Shown: positions 10,246 to 21,689 of the stretch, piece by piece
Layout: every line of letters starts with the position of its first letter
Position numbering within the stretch: the stretch's first letter is position 1
Assembly (NCBI RefSeq): GCF_029784135.1
Contig: NC_073744.1
Location: 83,659,035-83,723,034 of the forward strand
Length of the DNA: 64,000 nucleotides
Reading direction: 5' to 3'
From: Toxorhynchites rutilus septentrionalis
Taxonomy: Eukaryota; Arthropoda; Insecta; Diptera; Culicidae
Made by a program: the position numbers and the translations under genes
The notes under the pieces: model-generated
Told to the model about the DNA's origin: nothing
The model's input: only the letters and a program-made list of their open reading frames with translations
Databases searched by the model: none

Positions 10246-11340
10246 GTAGTTTAAAAGTTATGAATTTTCAAAAAAAGTAATTTTTGGAAAAAAGAGGAAA
10301 AATGATTTTGGGGACCATCGGTTAATTTTTGAAAATCATCACGCAAGAACAAAAAACGTCGCCTCTCTGATTTTTTGATATGTTATGTATCCTCAGCTTC
10401 TTTTTTAAATCCTCAAATTCGAATCCTCAGCTTTCAAGAAAAACTATAGCGCGCTTGGTCCCGAGACCATCTATAAAAAACAAATACAATCAATAATTGG
10501 GGGTCTTCGTAGCCACTTCCTTACGCGTTCGCTTACTAAACGATCAATCGTGAGTTCAAACTCAGGGCCCTCAATTGACCATCTTTGTGTTGTTATAGAA
10601 TAACTACGTCCACGCAACCATCATCAGCTATGGAGATCGATCAACGGTGGAACAAAGATCGATTCATCCTTGGAACCGCTCTGCTCTGCAAGAAACATCG
10701 GGCTGCTGTTCTATAAATAACCCAACAATAATCAATATCAACTGCCTCCGCTGTCCGGTCTGCTGAACAATGGAAGAACAGATAGAACACCCCTACGCCT
10801 AAATGGCTACTACATTGCAATTTACCATAATGTAATGGAACAGAAAACCTAACGCCTAAATGGCTACTTCTGCTACTGTGTAATTTACAATTTATAAAAA
10901 CATAAACATATGTACATGTACACGAGAAATATCCGGCTCTGCCACAGATAAAATGCTAATAAGTCTGATAAATAAATAAATGGGATAAAAAAAATCAATA
11001 ATTACAAAATTAATATCCAAATTTTTTTCAAGTATAGTGTTTTTCCGAAAAAGGTAATTGGCTTTAATTTGATAAGTGAATCATCTAAATCGGTTCAGTA
11101 GTTCAAAAGTAATGAATTTTTGAAAAAAACCAGTTTTGGAAAAAGGGAAAAAAGTCGATTTTCCGTACCACCTTAAAATGGAAATGGGCACTCCAATAAA
11201 AAATAAAAAAAAAGATTGGCCTCATATTTTACGGTAAGGCACATAACTACCACTATTCACAAAAATCTGAGAACCACTGTATCGGTTTGGCATGGAATGG
11301 CTGCAATAGTCTATTTTGAAAGCAATTTTAAAGCTATTGA
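10246..11340 (+). repeat. dispersed repeat, second copy, interrupted by a SINE
   Basis: This is the same family as 2480-3310 (AAAATCAT, CTCAGCTTTC, GGTCCCGAGACCAT, ATCATCTRAATCGGTYCAGTAG and CACTGTATCGGTTTGGCATG blocks). It is split by a SINE at 10499-10992, and the repeat continues exactly across the 11-bp target duplication. Confidence 0.65.
10499..10992 (+). mobile_element. Feilai-like tRNA-derived SINE
   Basis: The element begins GGGGTCTTCGTAGCCACTTC, carries a B-box-like GTGAGTTCAAACTCAGG at 10550-10566, and ends with an AATAAATAAATGG-type tail. It is flanked by a perfect 11-bp duplication, AATCAATAATT, at 10488-10498 and 10993-11003. The 5' body matches what I recall of the Aedes SINE Feilai. 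At about 494 bp it is longer than expected; a block containing ACGCCTAAATGGCTACT occurs twice, so it may contain an internal duplication. SINEs are copied by a LINE reverse transcriptase and code for nothing. Confidence 0.8.
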
Positions 11341-11369
11341 GACAAATGAGTTTTTTAGTGAGGAAGTAA

Positions 11370-12830
11370 AGTGGTCACCTGTGGGGGGCAAAGTGGTCAC
11401 TCACACATATCAAAAGATTTATGCGTGTTTTCTGGTCCAAATTTGTTTAAAATATTATTTAAATAGTAGGTAGGGGAAAAGCGGGGAATTTGGACCACTT
11501 AAGCAAATCGCCTAATATTTCCAAACCAATACGGTCTAAACAAATAATGGCACATTGAACACTGAGCTACACTTGTTTTCTTTCAATAAATAATGTTTAA
11601 TCATTATATAAAGCTTCAATCTACCAAATATATCATAAAATAAAAGAGATGATTTTTGGACATTAAAATTTGATGCGGGGTGATTTGGTCCAGTGTGTGT
11701 TTCATGTTTATGTAAAGTATTTTGGGATAATGTTACAATCAATAATAATGTTTTGGGATCGATACCAGGTGTCTTGGCCAGATTCCAGACCAGAAAAGTT
11801 AGATTGACACCATCTCGAATTCTGCATGAATCTTTTCACTGTTGGTCGAGCTTTTTCAAACACTTTTGATGCTTGGTCAAAGAAAATCCGTTCTCGGTGG
11901 CCTGCGTTGCTCTTTCAAGCTCCTCCTTCTTTCAACGTTGTCTGTCCATCCTCTTTTTGTAATTCAGCGGGATCTGGAATCAATTAAATCAAAAAAAGTC
12001 TCAAACCTGTAGGACCAATTCACCCCACAGAAACGGGTCCATGTCACCCCACACAACACGCAAAAATTAAAATGAAATTAATTTCATTTTTTGTTATCAA
12101 ATACATACGGTTCAACAATAGAAGGAAATGACATTATAAAAAATCAAAGTTGAGCCGTAATTTTTGAGATAAAGGGGTGGTCCAAATCACCCCATGTGAC
12201 CAAATCACCCCGTGTTTCCCTACATGTTTGAACTGAGCTAGTCCTATTCACCTAGAGTCGTAATTGAAATTTGTTCATGCGTACAAAAACGTAGTAAGAA
12301 ACACATAATGTTTTTAGTAATGAGGCTTGGTTTTCGTTGGGGTGGCATATTTTTTCTGGATCAAAAGGAATTCCTTTAGGAACAGAAGCTGGTAAGGTAT
12401 ATCAGCTTTTGAAAACAGAACATTGTCAGTAGTAATCCTCCACTGATCACTTTCCCCCTCAAACAACGAAATGCGAAATATGCGAAATAATCACTGTTTG
12501 CCTCTCCTAGAATATGTGAACAGTCGTCCAAAACGTTGATTTGACGAAAATATCAGGTGAAACAAACCAAATTCAATAGAAATTCCTTAAATTCGAAACG
12601 CACAAAACTACGCCCTAATGGCTACCGAGAGAGATTTTTGTTTTTATTTAAATTTTGACATGCGACAGCTCCACTGAAGTACAGGGTGACTCAAAAGTCA
12701 TGAAATTTTTCAAACATAAGGTGACTATCAATACGGTGTCAATAAGCAATACTACCAAACAAGCAGATGACCACTTTACCCCACGTGACCACTTTATCCC
12801 ACATGACCACTTTCCCCCCATTACCCCTAA
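11370..12830. mobile_element. nested inverted-repeat elements with GTGGTCA/GGGGTGATTTGG motifs
   Basis: The outer arms are 11372-11410 (AAAGTGGTCACC, CAAAGTGGTCAC) and 12766-12825, where GACCACTTTACCCC-like units appear three times in inverted orientation. The inner arms are 11474-11506 (GGGAAAAGCGGGG, TTTGGACCACTT) and 12176-12226 (GGTCCAAATCACCCC, GACCAAATCACCCC, GTTTCCCTAC). Between the inner arms lie further GATTTGGTCC and CACCCCAC copies. No transposase motif is visible. It reads as a short-repeat-ended element inserted in, or paired with, a relative. Confidence 0.55.
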
Positions 12831-13287
12831 TGTCGAAAACTAAATTATCAGCATTTATCAATCTTCCGACCCAGCACATCATAGAATGTATGTCCAGCCG
12901 CCACACGTCTCATTTCTTATTCTCAGAAAGTCCGGCTCAACTTTTCGCATTGATACAACAGGCTAAAGTTTTAGGAAAGTTTCCTGATAGTGTCAAGTTT
13001 ACCCAAGGGAAGGAAAAATCTATCTCATTTCACGGTGATTAAACCTGCCTGTTGAAACGCGAACGCCTATTAGACACGACAGTGCTAATACCCTGAAGAT
13101 ATATGTCGGCGTGAAGCTGTTCTGGACTTTTCCACCACCACCACCACTGAGAGTCCAGTTTTATGTGGGAAAAGCATTCGAGTAATTCATCGAGGCTTAA
13201 CAAATGCGTTACTGGCGCTGTTCTAGCTGGATTCATCGTTCCGAATGAGCTCTAATTGTGGTATGGTGGAAAAACAATGATATATTT
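12831..13287. other. no recognised gene
   Basis: A short spacer with chance frames only. A CCACCACCACCACC simple run lies near 13132-13147. Confidence 0.4.
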
Positions 13288-14856
13288 TTGACGTAGAACT
13301 ACGTCTTTCATTAAGGGCGCCATATCAGAAAACAGGTCACGTTTTCATGAAATAAAGTTAACGCTAAAAACTATTTTTGCTGTGAACGGATTCAGGTGAT
13401 TTACATACCAAACGAATCCGAGATTCCCTAAGATTTGTTTGATATGCTATACATTACAATCCCATAGTCTGTATATGGTTTAAATTGATGAAAATTGGAA
13501 GCATTCCTATTTCCTCATACATTTGTTCTGTCCATTTGTGTGCTTTCCCGAACAGAGTATAAACAGTGCATCTTGCTGAGGCAAAATTCATTCTTCGTGA
13601 GGACACCGACTGGACAACACCGTTGCTGGGCGAGCTAGACAGCGAGGGATCGAATGGTTTTTCAAGGCAATGGGGGTGGAGGAAAAATATGAGGAAAGAG
13701 TAGAGTTTCCCAAGGGCCTTTTTGAAGGCTAGAGACGAATGAACTGATGAAGTTTAAAGTTTCTTTAATTCAACAAGGAAAGGAAGGAAAGGCATATTTT
13801 TAGTATCGTTCTAAATACGAAGCAATGAACATCGCTTGTTCTTCCTTGTTTTGCGTCATCACATTTCTTCGTTTCGGACTAAGCTATGGACGCGACCAAA
13901 TTACTCACTCGTTGATGTCTCTGGCATTGCAATCATTGCATCAAACTGACGCCATTGCTTTAATGTTTAGAGCTACACAATTTTGTGGGGAATCATCAAG
14001 CTAGGCTATCGTCAGCTAACCAAGAAAATAAATGTTCTGGAATTTTCCAGTGATTTGGTTTCGCATGACGGTTGGAAACTCCCTCCAGAAAGGATGACAG
14101 CAAAGCTAATCTAGACTGGCAATATCAACAGGAAGGGCTTCTGTTGAGAAGAGCGCAAAACAGAGATAAGTGTGTGTATATTTAGTTGCTTCAAGCCATA
14201 TATGCATATTTGTGTGCGTGCTTCATAGCCCGTACGTAAAAAAAGTGCATCTTCGCTACGCTGAAACCCCATTTGTAATAATAAATATAAACTAGGAGGG
14301 GTATAAGTAACGTTATTTACGTTAGGGTATAAGTAAAGAATCTCTGCTGAGGCAAGTATTCAGCCTTTTTCCAAGCAGTTAACATTGTTTGTTTTCTGTC
14401 ATCATAAAGGCTTCGTTGGTGCTTTTGACATTGCATCAATGCATTGAACTGACGCTATGGTGAAGCAGGCGTTAAGGTTGTGCACCGAAAAATTATTTGG
14501 GGAATTTCAAGTAGTTCAATAAGTTATAATAAGTCATTAATTTATTTGGGTTCGCGTGCCGATAGAGTTTATTTCGCTTATTTAGTCACCAAGAAAGTAA
14601 ATGTCGTTCTGGAATTTTGTATGTGATTTGGTTTCGCTTGCCATGAGCAAAACTTTCTCCACTAAGGATGACAGCTGCGCTTATTTCGAGCATGTATTGT
14701 TCTGCGAGCATCATCAAATGATTCTACAGTAAAACAAAATTCATGGCGACCCAACTGGTAGAATGGTTATTTCAAAATTTTTCGTAGCATTATAAAATAA
14801 TATCCGCAGTTATAAACAAGCGACTTGAGTGAGGCTACAGCGTAGTTCTACGTCAA
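13288..14856. mobile_element. 1.57-kb element with palindromic TTGACGTAGAACTACG ends
   Basis: The ends are TTGACGTAGAACTACG in inverted orientation, with the left end extending to the perfect palindrome GACGTAGAACTACGTC (13290-13305). The left interior (TTTCATTAAGGGCGCC, GGTCACGTTTTCATGAAATA) recurs in reverse near 50930-51019. Inside, a module of about 260 bp is repeated directly (13850-14110 and 14395-14670, sharing TTGCATCAA..GAACTGACGC and CTGGAATTTT). A block at 13727-13790 (GAGACGAATGAACT, AGTTTAAAGT) matches 38473-38530 in the histone-bearing element. No transposase was seen. Confidence 0.6.
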
Positions 14857-16675
14857 CAATGCGGTAGTGTCTTGAACACAACCTTCTATAATTTTTTCGT
14901 TCAAATATATGAATAACTGGATGGTTGTCAATAATGAAATGTTTAACATGTCGAAATTTGATATTCATGATTTATATAGAGCAAGACGAATCGTTGTTGA
15001 TTCTCGTTTAATCATTCACTCAGATTGTTCTGTCCACATTGTTTTCCATCAGTATTGCGAAGAATAGCTTCCATGACAATGTTTTCATATCCTAGGCGAA
15101 ATGAAAACTGCTCTCGTCGGAAACAGAATACAATTTCTGTGGCGTTTTGCAACTACCGCATACACGAAGAACGGACAGATTGAAGATAAATAAATTGTAG
15201 TGAAATCGAGCATGTTGGAATGATAAAAACGTCTCGTAATACGAATACAGCAACCATTCCAGCCATATGATACTAGCAAAACGTATTCGTATTCCGTGTG
15301 TGAAGCGTTGGTCATTTATTTTTTTATATTGCCGTTGGAAAACAATGCATGGCTAGATTCACTTACCCACCCGTTGCCGGTTTCATGTGAATTTGAGCGC
15401 AAGAAAATAGTTTTTCCATGGAAGCATGAATATTTTGGAAGAGACTAATTCAGATCATTATATACAGCTCCAATGAATCAAAGTAATGAACTTTATGTTT
15501 TGTTCTAACATTTTCCGATAACTGAACAATAATGCTTTCATCCAAAGCAATTACTACTGATAATCTCATGTTTCCAGTTCTTGCTTTCGATAATCTACCA
15601 CAAAATTAATTCCAATTGGCCAACTCGGAACTACTATACAACGTGCGGTACCACAACACTTGCTATCTATAATTTGGTTATCGCGGTTCAGTAGTAAGCT
15701 GGGTGTTATCACAAGTTGATGCTATTTTTAAAAGGAGCAACTTTCCCTTCTGATAGCTGTTCACGTGCAGGTTATAGACGGCACCAGCGGGAAGTTGCAC
15801 CTATTTGATCGTGAATTGTTTTGAACTTACCGCTGCAACTATCACAGCACTCGTTCGGTGGGGATATCGTCATCATAGCCTAGGGCAAAGTTTAACCAGC
15901 TTTTTAATTTTCTTCATTAGTTGGCAAGGCAGTAAAACTACATTATTTTGTTAACAGTGTTATTATGCAAATTGAAGTAATCTGTGGGACGACGAGGAAA
16001 TTTAATTATAATCGTATGAATAATAAAAATGTTTACACTGTGCGCAAAAAGCACAAAGAATGTGGATGTTTTCAGTACGCCTCGGGAAAGTTGCCGATCG
16101 AATTATATTTTTCCTGACAAACAGATATTGAAAAAAAGCTATGGAAAGTTTGAGAAGCATGATGTGTCATGTCACGTGTAATATTTCATTATTACATAAG
16201 AAAACTTCCGCGACATGCTTCATAATGCTAGATAGGAATATTAATGGTTTCGCTTTTTGCCCCATTTGTCGATAGCAAGACAAGAGCTTCTTGTACTTTC
16301 GAAGTGTAGCGGTGAACTCTCATGTCTCATTCCCGAATTCATGCATGTTTAGCCGTCCCAAAGCGTGACATGCAGTTACGTACGAGAGTGCATACGCTAA
16401 AGTTATAATGGGTTTTATAAAAGTTTAATGAGTCGCGTCTACGTTCTTCAACAGCTGAATGACTGCAACAAGATGGCATTTGTAACAAGGGATTCATAAA
16501 TTTTAGCAAAGCGTTAAACACGGCAGTGTCATAATTATATTTAGGGATATTTTTATTATACGGGTGTTATTAGCTCAGTTTTCAATATCTGCTTCTAAGG
16601 AATCCACATTCATTCGCACATATTCTTGGTCAGATGCTATCGTTACCAGGTTCTTTATTCAATTTGATATGACTA
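14857..16675. other. AT-rich intergenic DNA, no recognised gene
   Basis: Frames up to 76 codons occur but show no motif, and both strands have many stops. I see no repeat shared with other parts of the window. Confidence 0.4.
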
Positions 16676-17335
16676 CTAGCTGACTCGACAAACGATGTTC
16701 GTTATTTTTGAATTCACCCGGCAAACTTCGTCCCGCCCAAAATTTGTTTTTTGTTATCAATACCTTCAAACATTCACGTTTTCTTACTATGAGTAAGTTC
16801 ATCGGTCCAATCGCAGAACTGTTCATTGATTGATCATCTAATTGACCCCGTTGAATTTACCTTTTACTGCAAAATTCCTAGTATTTCTAACAAATCTCAT
16901 CATTATAATATCAGATTATTTTCAGACACAATTCTCGTTCAAGATTTTTCAACCATTTGCAAATAACATGTTTCTCCGTTACATGAAATAAATGTTTTAT
17001 ACAGAAAATATGATAGACCAAAGACAGTCCTATATCGGAAAATTCCTTCCTCGAGTTCGGTTCTCATCAACATTCGGCGATACTTTTTCATTAGTATAGA
17101 TAGAAGAAGATATAGGAATGCGTTCCATCACATTAAAATCCATTTCCAGTTTCGAACAAAGATCAATTTCGCTAGCTCAAACATCAAATGGACTAACAGC
17201 ACTTGTCACCATGTAGTTGTAGAACATATGGGAATTTAATTTTCCGAATTTTCCCTTTTTCCTTCAGAGTTATCCGAAAATTTTCAATTGTCATGTTTTT
17301 TTAACACACTGATGTATATTTTTCATTATCTTTTC
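16676..17335 (-). mobile_element. Helitron 3' fragment, minus strand
   Basis: Read on the minus strand this carries the conserved Helitron body (CGGAGAAACATGTTATTTGC, AATTCAACGGGGTCAATT, GGGCGGGACGAAGTTTGCCG) and terminates in CTAG at 16676-16679. Unlike the other copies, about 33 bases separate GCCGGG from TCAGCTAG, and this spacer contains a second diverged end-like sequence (ACATCGTTTGTCGAG). The 5' part with the tandem array is absent. Confidence 0.7.
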
Positions 17336-17529
17336 CTACACTTTAAGTATATTTGCTGAACTAAATGTTGGTTTTTTTTTCATATTTATTCTTTCTATTT
17401 TGGTCCACTACTTCGTTTTTTCTTCTTTTTTGTTTTTCTGGTATGGGACGTTTCATATAGCACATGAACACTCACAAGGTTGCCGTTGATCCCGGGTCTG
17501 TCCAGTTTCGCGATAGCTGGTTCAATTTA

Positions 17530-19350
17530 TCGAAGGCTGCTGTCAAATCAGTATAGATGGCGTCCGTTTGAGCATGCTTTAACATACTGTTGGTAATGTA
17601 AGAAGATAGGCACAACAAGTTTGTGGTAGTAGAACGACCTGTCGTTAATCCGTGTTGATCAGTACTAATGTACGGCTTGCTGAGAGCATCTAGCGGTTCC
17701 ATAATAACAAGCTCAGACAGTTTTGCCAAAGCACAAAGCGAAGTGATGCCGCGATAATTATTAACATCTCGTCTGTTTCCTTTTTTACGAACTGGGAACA
17801 TATGCGATAGCTTCCAACAGGTCGGGAAAACACCAGTGGCCACGGAAAGTTGGAATATGTGGAGCAGCGAGGTCAACAGGTCATGCATGTGTGTTTTGAG
17901 AAAATCAGACGGGATTCCGTCCGATCCCGGATTAAACGACGTTTTGAGATTTATGAATGACCTAGAAATCATCTCCATATTGATGTCGACTCTACTCAAG
18001 GTTTGGCTACAAAAAGGTATGCAACAAGCGCTCGATTGTTCATCGATGAAAACACTGGCGAATTTGTCTGAAAATAGGTTACAAATATCCTGCTGGGTAG
18101 ATGCCACGCTTCCGTTGAACGCCATAGACGATGGCCCGCTTCATGCTCGTTTCACAAAATTCCAAAACTGTTTGGGACGTGATTTGAGTTTTCTTTGTAT
18201 TCCACGCTGAAAAATTGCTTTGGAATACTTTTATATTCCTGGTTAATTCTCGCATACTGGCTTTGGAGTGTTTGTGTGCGATGTCTAGTGAATTTTCTCA
18301 ATGCGGCCTTCTTTATGGATTTAGACTTTGCAGTACCCCGGCTTGCCATGGTTTACGGGATGCATTGGTACACTTCTTCTTCGGCACATATCTATCGATA
18401 ACATATGTAAGATACATATGTCGCCCCAATTGAAGCTAGATAGCATCTGGATGATACCATGATGATCGGCATTGCGGTAGTCGTTGAAAACGGCTGCGAC
18501 TGAAATATCTAAATACTCTAACAGCTTTGTGCCAAAGGTGACCAAAAGGGGTGGATGATGAGGGGTTAGTTTCACACGAAGAGCAGGAGCCTCGTATATG
18601 ATTGGGACTGTGTCCTGCGCACTCACGAAGCAGAGATCCAGGCTACGATCATTCTGGTTGGAAACGTGGTTGATTTGCGAGAGAGTGGCTAGGCTGTAGT
18701 TGTACAAATCAGGATAAAAGAAGCCGTCGTGAAATTTCCTCCTCGAGTCGTCCATCACAATGACTTCATCGGTTGCTTTAGCGACTTCTCAAAAAGTTCT
18801 CGTTCTCGTATTCGGTCAGGAGGGATGTACAACGCACATAGATATAAAATACGGTCGCCAAGTATGATTGCCGTCCATACTTGCTTCAAGCAAATCCATT
18901 GTATGTTTTCTACAGCTCTTGCGTTGAGTCTAGAGTTCACGGCCACTAAAACCCCTCCGCCTCTAGCCTTGCGGATATTATCAGCATTCATATCACAATG
19001 AAAAACTTCGTAGTCGTAGCCGACACTTGGTGAGAAAGCGTACGTGAGTCTAACCAAGTCTCCGTGAGAACAACGATGTAGTAGCACTGGTCAGAGATAG
19101 CTATTCGGAAATCATCGCCAACGTTCTGATAATATACGATAATCTTCTCTTGGTTAATTACCGGGGAAGCGTTGGAATGCGAAGTAGTAGCGGAAACGAC
19201 GGGGGCGTCATAGTTAGGAACAGTATCAACCACACCGTTGATGTTAGCGGCACTGTTAATAAGACCGATATCAGGAAGCGGAGCTATACTGTATTCGTAC
19301 TTGCCTGTGGTAGCAAGTTGGAAGACTCCCACACCGGCTCCGGACACAGG
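17530..19350 (-). pseudogene. CR1/Jockey-type retrotransposon ORF2, endonuclease plus partial RT
   Basis: Five overlapping minus-strand frames carry one protein broken by frameshifts. In order they give IIVYYQNVG and VLTETWLDS (AP endonuclease start and catalytic Glu), GGGVLVAVNSRL, LYIPPDRIRE, RSLDLCFVSAQ and HHPPLLVTF (endonuclease). Then follow a linker, SFNPGSDGIPSDFLK, VFPVRKKGNRRDVNNYRGIT-like and TDLTAAFDKLN (RT fingers and palm A). The sequence stops before the YADD box, so the 3' half is gone, which is unusual for a non-LTR copy and implies later deletion. Its protein resembles the element at 31-36 kb. It is non-functional. Confidence 0.85.
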
Positions 19351-19515
19351 AACGGAATGTCTTGGATATAGTTAAATGCCAATTTTAATTCAATAACGTT
19401 CGAACTAGAGGCTGAAGAATATAAAACATCTGCGTAATTCAAAAGTGAGATGAGTAATGATTTGGCTAATTGGAGTCGAATTGGTACTGGTTTAGAGTCT
19501 TGCAGTAAACTAATG
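19350..19515 (-). pseudogene. fragment of another non-LTR reverse transcriptase C-terminus
   Basis: The minus-strand frame reads LQDSKPVPIRLQLAKSLLIS then LLNYADVLYSSASSSN and LAFNYIQDI, a pattern seen in the connection region of insect non-LTR reverse transcriptases. It lies in frame between a Tc1/mariner fragment and the CR1-like endonuclease, so this 270-base open stretch is a three-way fusion by chance. No catalytic residues remain. Confidence 0.55.
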
Positions 19516-20166
19516 AGCACGTGTGGATTACTGCCTGACCAATAACGCATATTTTGCTTATTGACGAAGCCATTCAGCCATAATGAGTCTCATCGCTGAA
19601 GATGATTTTTCGATGAAAATCGGATTTTCAAGCTGTTGCTCAGCCCATTTCACGAACATACGACGCTTCTGGTGGTCAAGCGGCTTTAGTTCTTGCGTCA
19701 ATTCTATCTTGTAAGGATGTAGGACAAGATCTTTTCGCAAAATTCGCCACAACGACGTCACAGAGATGCCCAACGCTTGAGAACGATGTGTGAGAGATTG
19801 ATTTGGTCTTCCTCAATTGATGCGCTAGCGGCAGCAATATTCTCGACACTACGGACACTTATTTGTCTTACTGGCACGGGAACATTTCGTACTGTGCCTG
19901 TGGATTCAAATTTTTCCACTAGACGTTCAATTGTTGATCTGGCAGTACGATTATGACGACCATAAATTGGACGTAGCGCCCTAAAATTTGAGGCCATTGA
20001 CTCCGAAATTCGGTAGTAAGTGTTGTAGTGTTGTTGGATCGTATGTCTTTCCATTATGAGATGGCAAACCTTACTGAAGAGAAATGTCAAGAGAGTGGGG
20101 AAAAATCTAGCGTCCTTTGCTGTCCCTATCGGCCTACTTTTGTAGCGTCCCTATTGGAATACCCTT
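19515..20166 (-). pseudogene. Tc1/IS630-like transposon 5' half
   Basis: The minus strand starts with an end AAGGGTATTCC (TA at 20167-20168) and subterminal repeats (AGGGACGCTA, AGGGACAGCA). The coding region follows in two frames: MERHTIQQHYNTYYRISE, FRALRPIYGRHNRTARSTIE, VPVRQISVRSVENIAAASAS, then VTSLWRILRKDLVLHPYKIE, LTQELKPLDHQKRRMFVKWA and NPIFIEKSSS. These are the paired helix-turn-helix domains of a Tc1/IS630-type transposase (RPIYGRHNR, LTQELKP). The frame shifts near 19760, and the protein ends near MRYWSGSNPHVL, before most of the catalytic domain. Confidence 0.8.
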
Positions 20167-20210
20167 TAAATGATACCTACAGTAGTTCAACTCATTCGGG
20201 ATATAATTAA

Positions 20211-20260
20211 CCTTCCTATACTCGCGTATAGGTCTGACAGACCGAAAATATTACACTTGC
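20211..20260 (+). repeat. solitary TTAA-type element end
   Basis: TTAA (20207-20210) is followed by CCTTCCTATACTCGCG and the palindrome GGTCTGACAGACC. The same end structure bounds the element at 22312-23575. A matching opposite end was not found nearby. Confidence 0.55.
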
Positions 20261-20370
20261 AAAAAAAAAATAGGAGTACCAGTAAGTTTCTTCGTAGTTT
20301 TTCAAAAATTAATGCTTTATTCTGCAAAAATGGTTACAAATTTAATATTCAAAGTATTGCTCATCGCTAG

Positions 20371-21305
20371 TCACAATCTTTTCCCATCTTTCTGACAATT
20401 TACGGATCCCTTTGCGGAAAAAATCGACCGGCTATCGGCTGACCACGAATCGATCCAATTTTTGACTTCATCAAAATTGGACACCAGGCCATGTTGAATC
20501 GATCGAAAAAGGTAGTAATCGGAGGGAGCAATGTCTGGAGAATACGACGGGTGGAATAGGATCTCCCATTTCAGCGTTTCCAAGTATGGTTTCGTGACAT
20601 GCGGCTGAGTATTATCGTGCTGCAAAATAACTTTATCGTGTCTTTGCGCGTATCGTGGCGGTTTTTCCTTCAGTGCACAGCCAAACGCATCAATTGTCGT
20701 CGGTAGATGTCCCGCAATGGTTTCATTCGGTTTTAGCAGCTCATAGTACATCACACCCAGCTGGTCCCACCAAATAGCACAACCTTCTGGTCGTGAATAT
20801 TCCGCGCGGCCGTCGATGTTGATGCATAGCCGGGGTATCCATACGTTGCCCGACGTTTAGGATTCCCGCTTTTCATTGCCAGTAACAATTCGATGCAAAA
20901 AACCTTTCTTTTATGCCGTTGGAGCAGTTGTTTGCATGTGAAAAAACAGCGTTCGACGTCTCGTGGATTCTATTCATACAGCACGCAATGTCCTACCTTT
21001 CGGATCATTCCAATTGCTTTTAAACGATCGGATATGGTTTGCTGAGCTACTCCAAGTGTTGCTGCAGGTTCTTGTTGCGTTTGTGATGGATCTTGATCGA
21101 GTAAAGCCTTAAATTTTTCATCTTTAAACTTTTTTGGCGGTCCGAAACGTTCTTCGTCGTCCAAGTCAAAATTACCACTTTTAAATCTTCAAACCACGTC
21201 TGACACGTTCGCTCAGTTGGAGCATGGTCACCATAAACTTCCACCAAAATGCGATGACTTTCCGCAGTTTTTTTTTCTTCGTATTGACGTAATGAAGTAA
21301 TACTC
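20371..21305 (-). pseudogene. mariner (DD34D-like) transposase, degenerate
   Basis: Minus-strand frames give in order: KKTAESHRILVEVYGDHAPT (N-terminal helix-turn-helix), FGPPKKFKDEKFKALLDQDP, EPAATLGVAQQTISDRLKAI, then ELLKPNETIAGHL, HDKVILQHDNTQPHVTKP (second catalytic D) and YSPDIAPSDYYLFRSIQHGL (third catalytic D region). The 5' half has a deleted base (LKSGNF context near 21177) and a TAG after VLYE. The middle of the protein, with the first catalytic aspartate, is scrambled by indels. The family moves by cut and paste at TA sites. This copy is old and dead. Confidence 0.85.
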
Positions 21306-21319
21306 CCCGCAAAAACACT

Positions 21320-21479
21320 TTCTTTTTTTTTTTCTATCTGTATTATAGTGATTTTCAACTCATTTGGCTGGTTCGTCACTTTTTACTTCCATTTTTGGAA
21401 GAATGTCGGGAGTGAGAATTGAACTCGTGACCTTTAGCGTGAGAGACATGGATGTTACCACTACGCCAGATCGCCTCCA
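21320..21479 (-). mobile_element. short tRNA-derived SINE with 14-bp target duplication
   Basis: On the minus strand the element starts GGAGGCGATCTGGCGTAGTG (A box TGGCGTAGTGG), has a B-box-like GAGTTCAATTCTC, a conserved 3' body (GACGAACCAGCCAAATGAG) and an A-rich tail. Perfect copies of CCCGCAAAAACACT flank it at 21306-21319 and 21480-21493. It inserted just outside the mariner coding region. Related copies are at 54460-54611 and 29609-29700. Confidence 0.85.
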
Positions 21480-21689
21480 CCCGCAAAAACACTCTAGTTG
21501 GTATGAAATTCTACATATTCGAAGTGTCAAAAACTATGTTGTTTACGCTTCAACTTTTTATACTGAAAAATACGCGCAATGATAGTAGCTATCCAACGAA
21601 TGTCTGGAAATTTGATTCACTGGAATAATAATCATGTTACGCCATCTGTTGTAAAACCGAAGAAACTTACCGGTACGCCTAATATTATT

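Noticed and set aside
12675..12700. ACAGGGTGACTCAAAAGTC as a possible IS630/mariner terminal repeat
   Set aside because: Only one end is visible and no transposase or inverted partner was found nearby.
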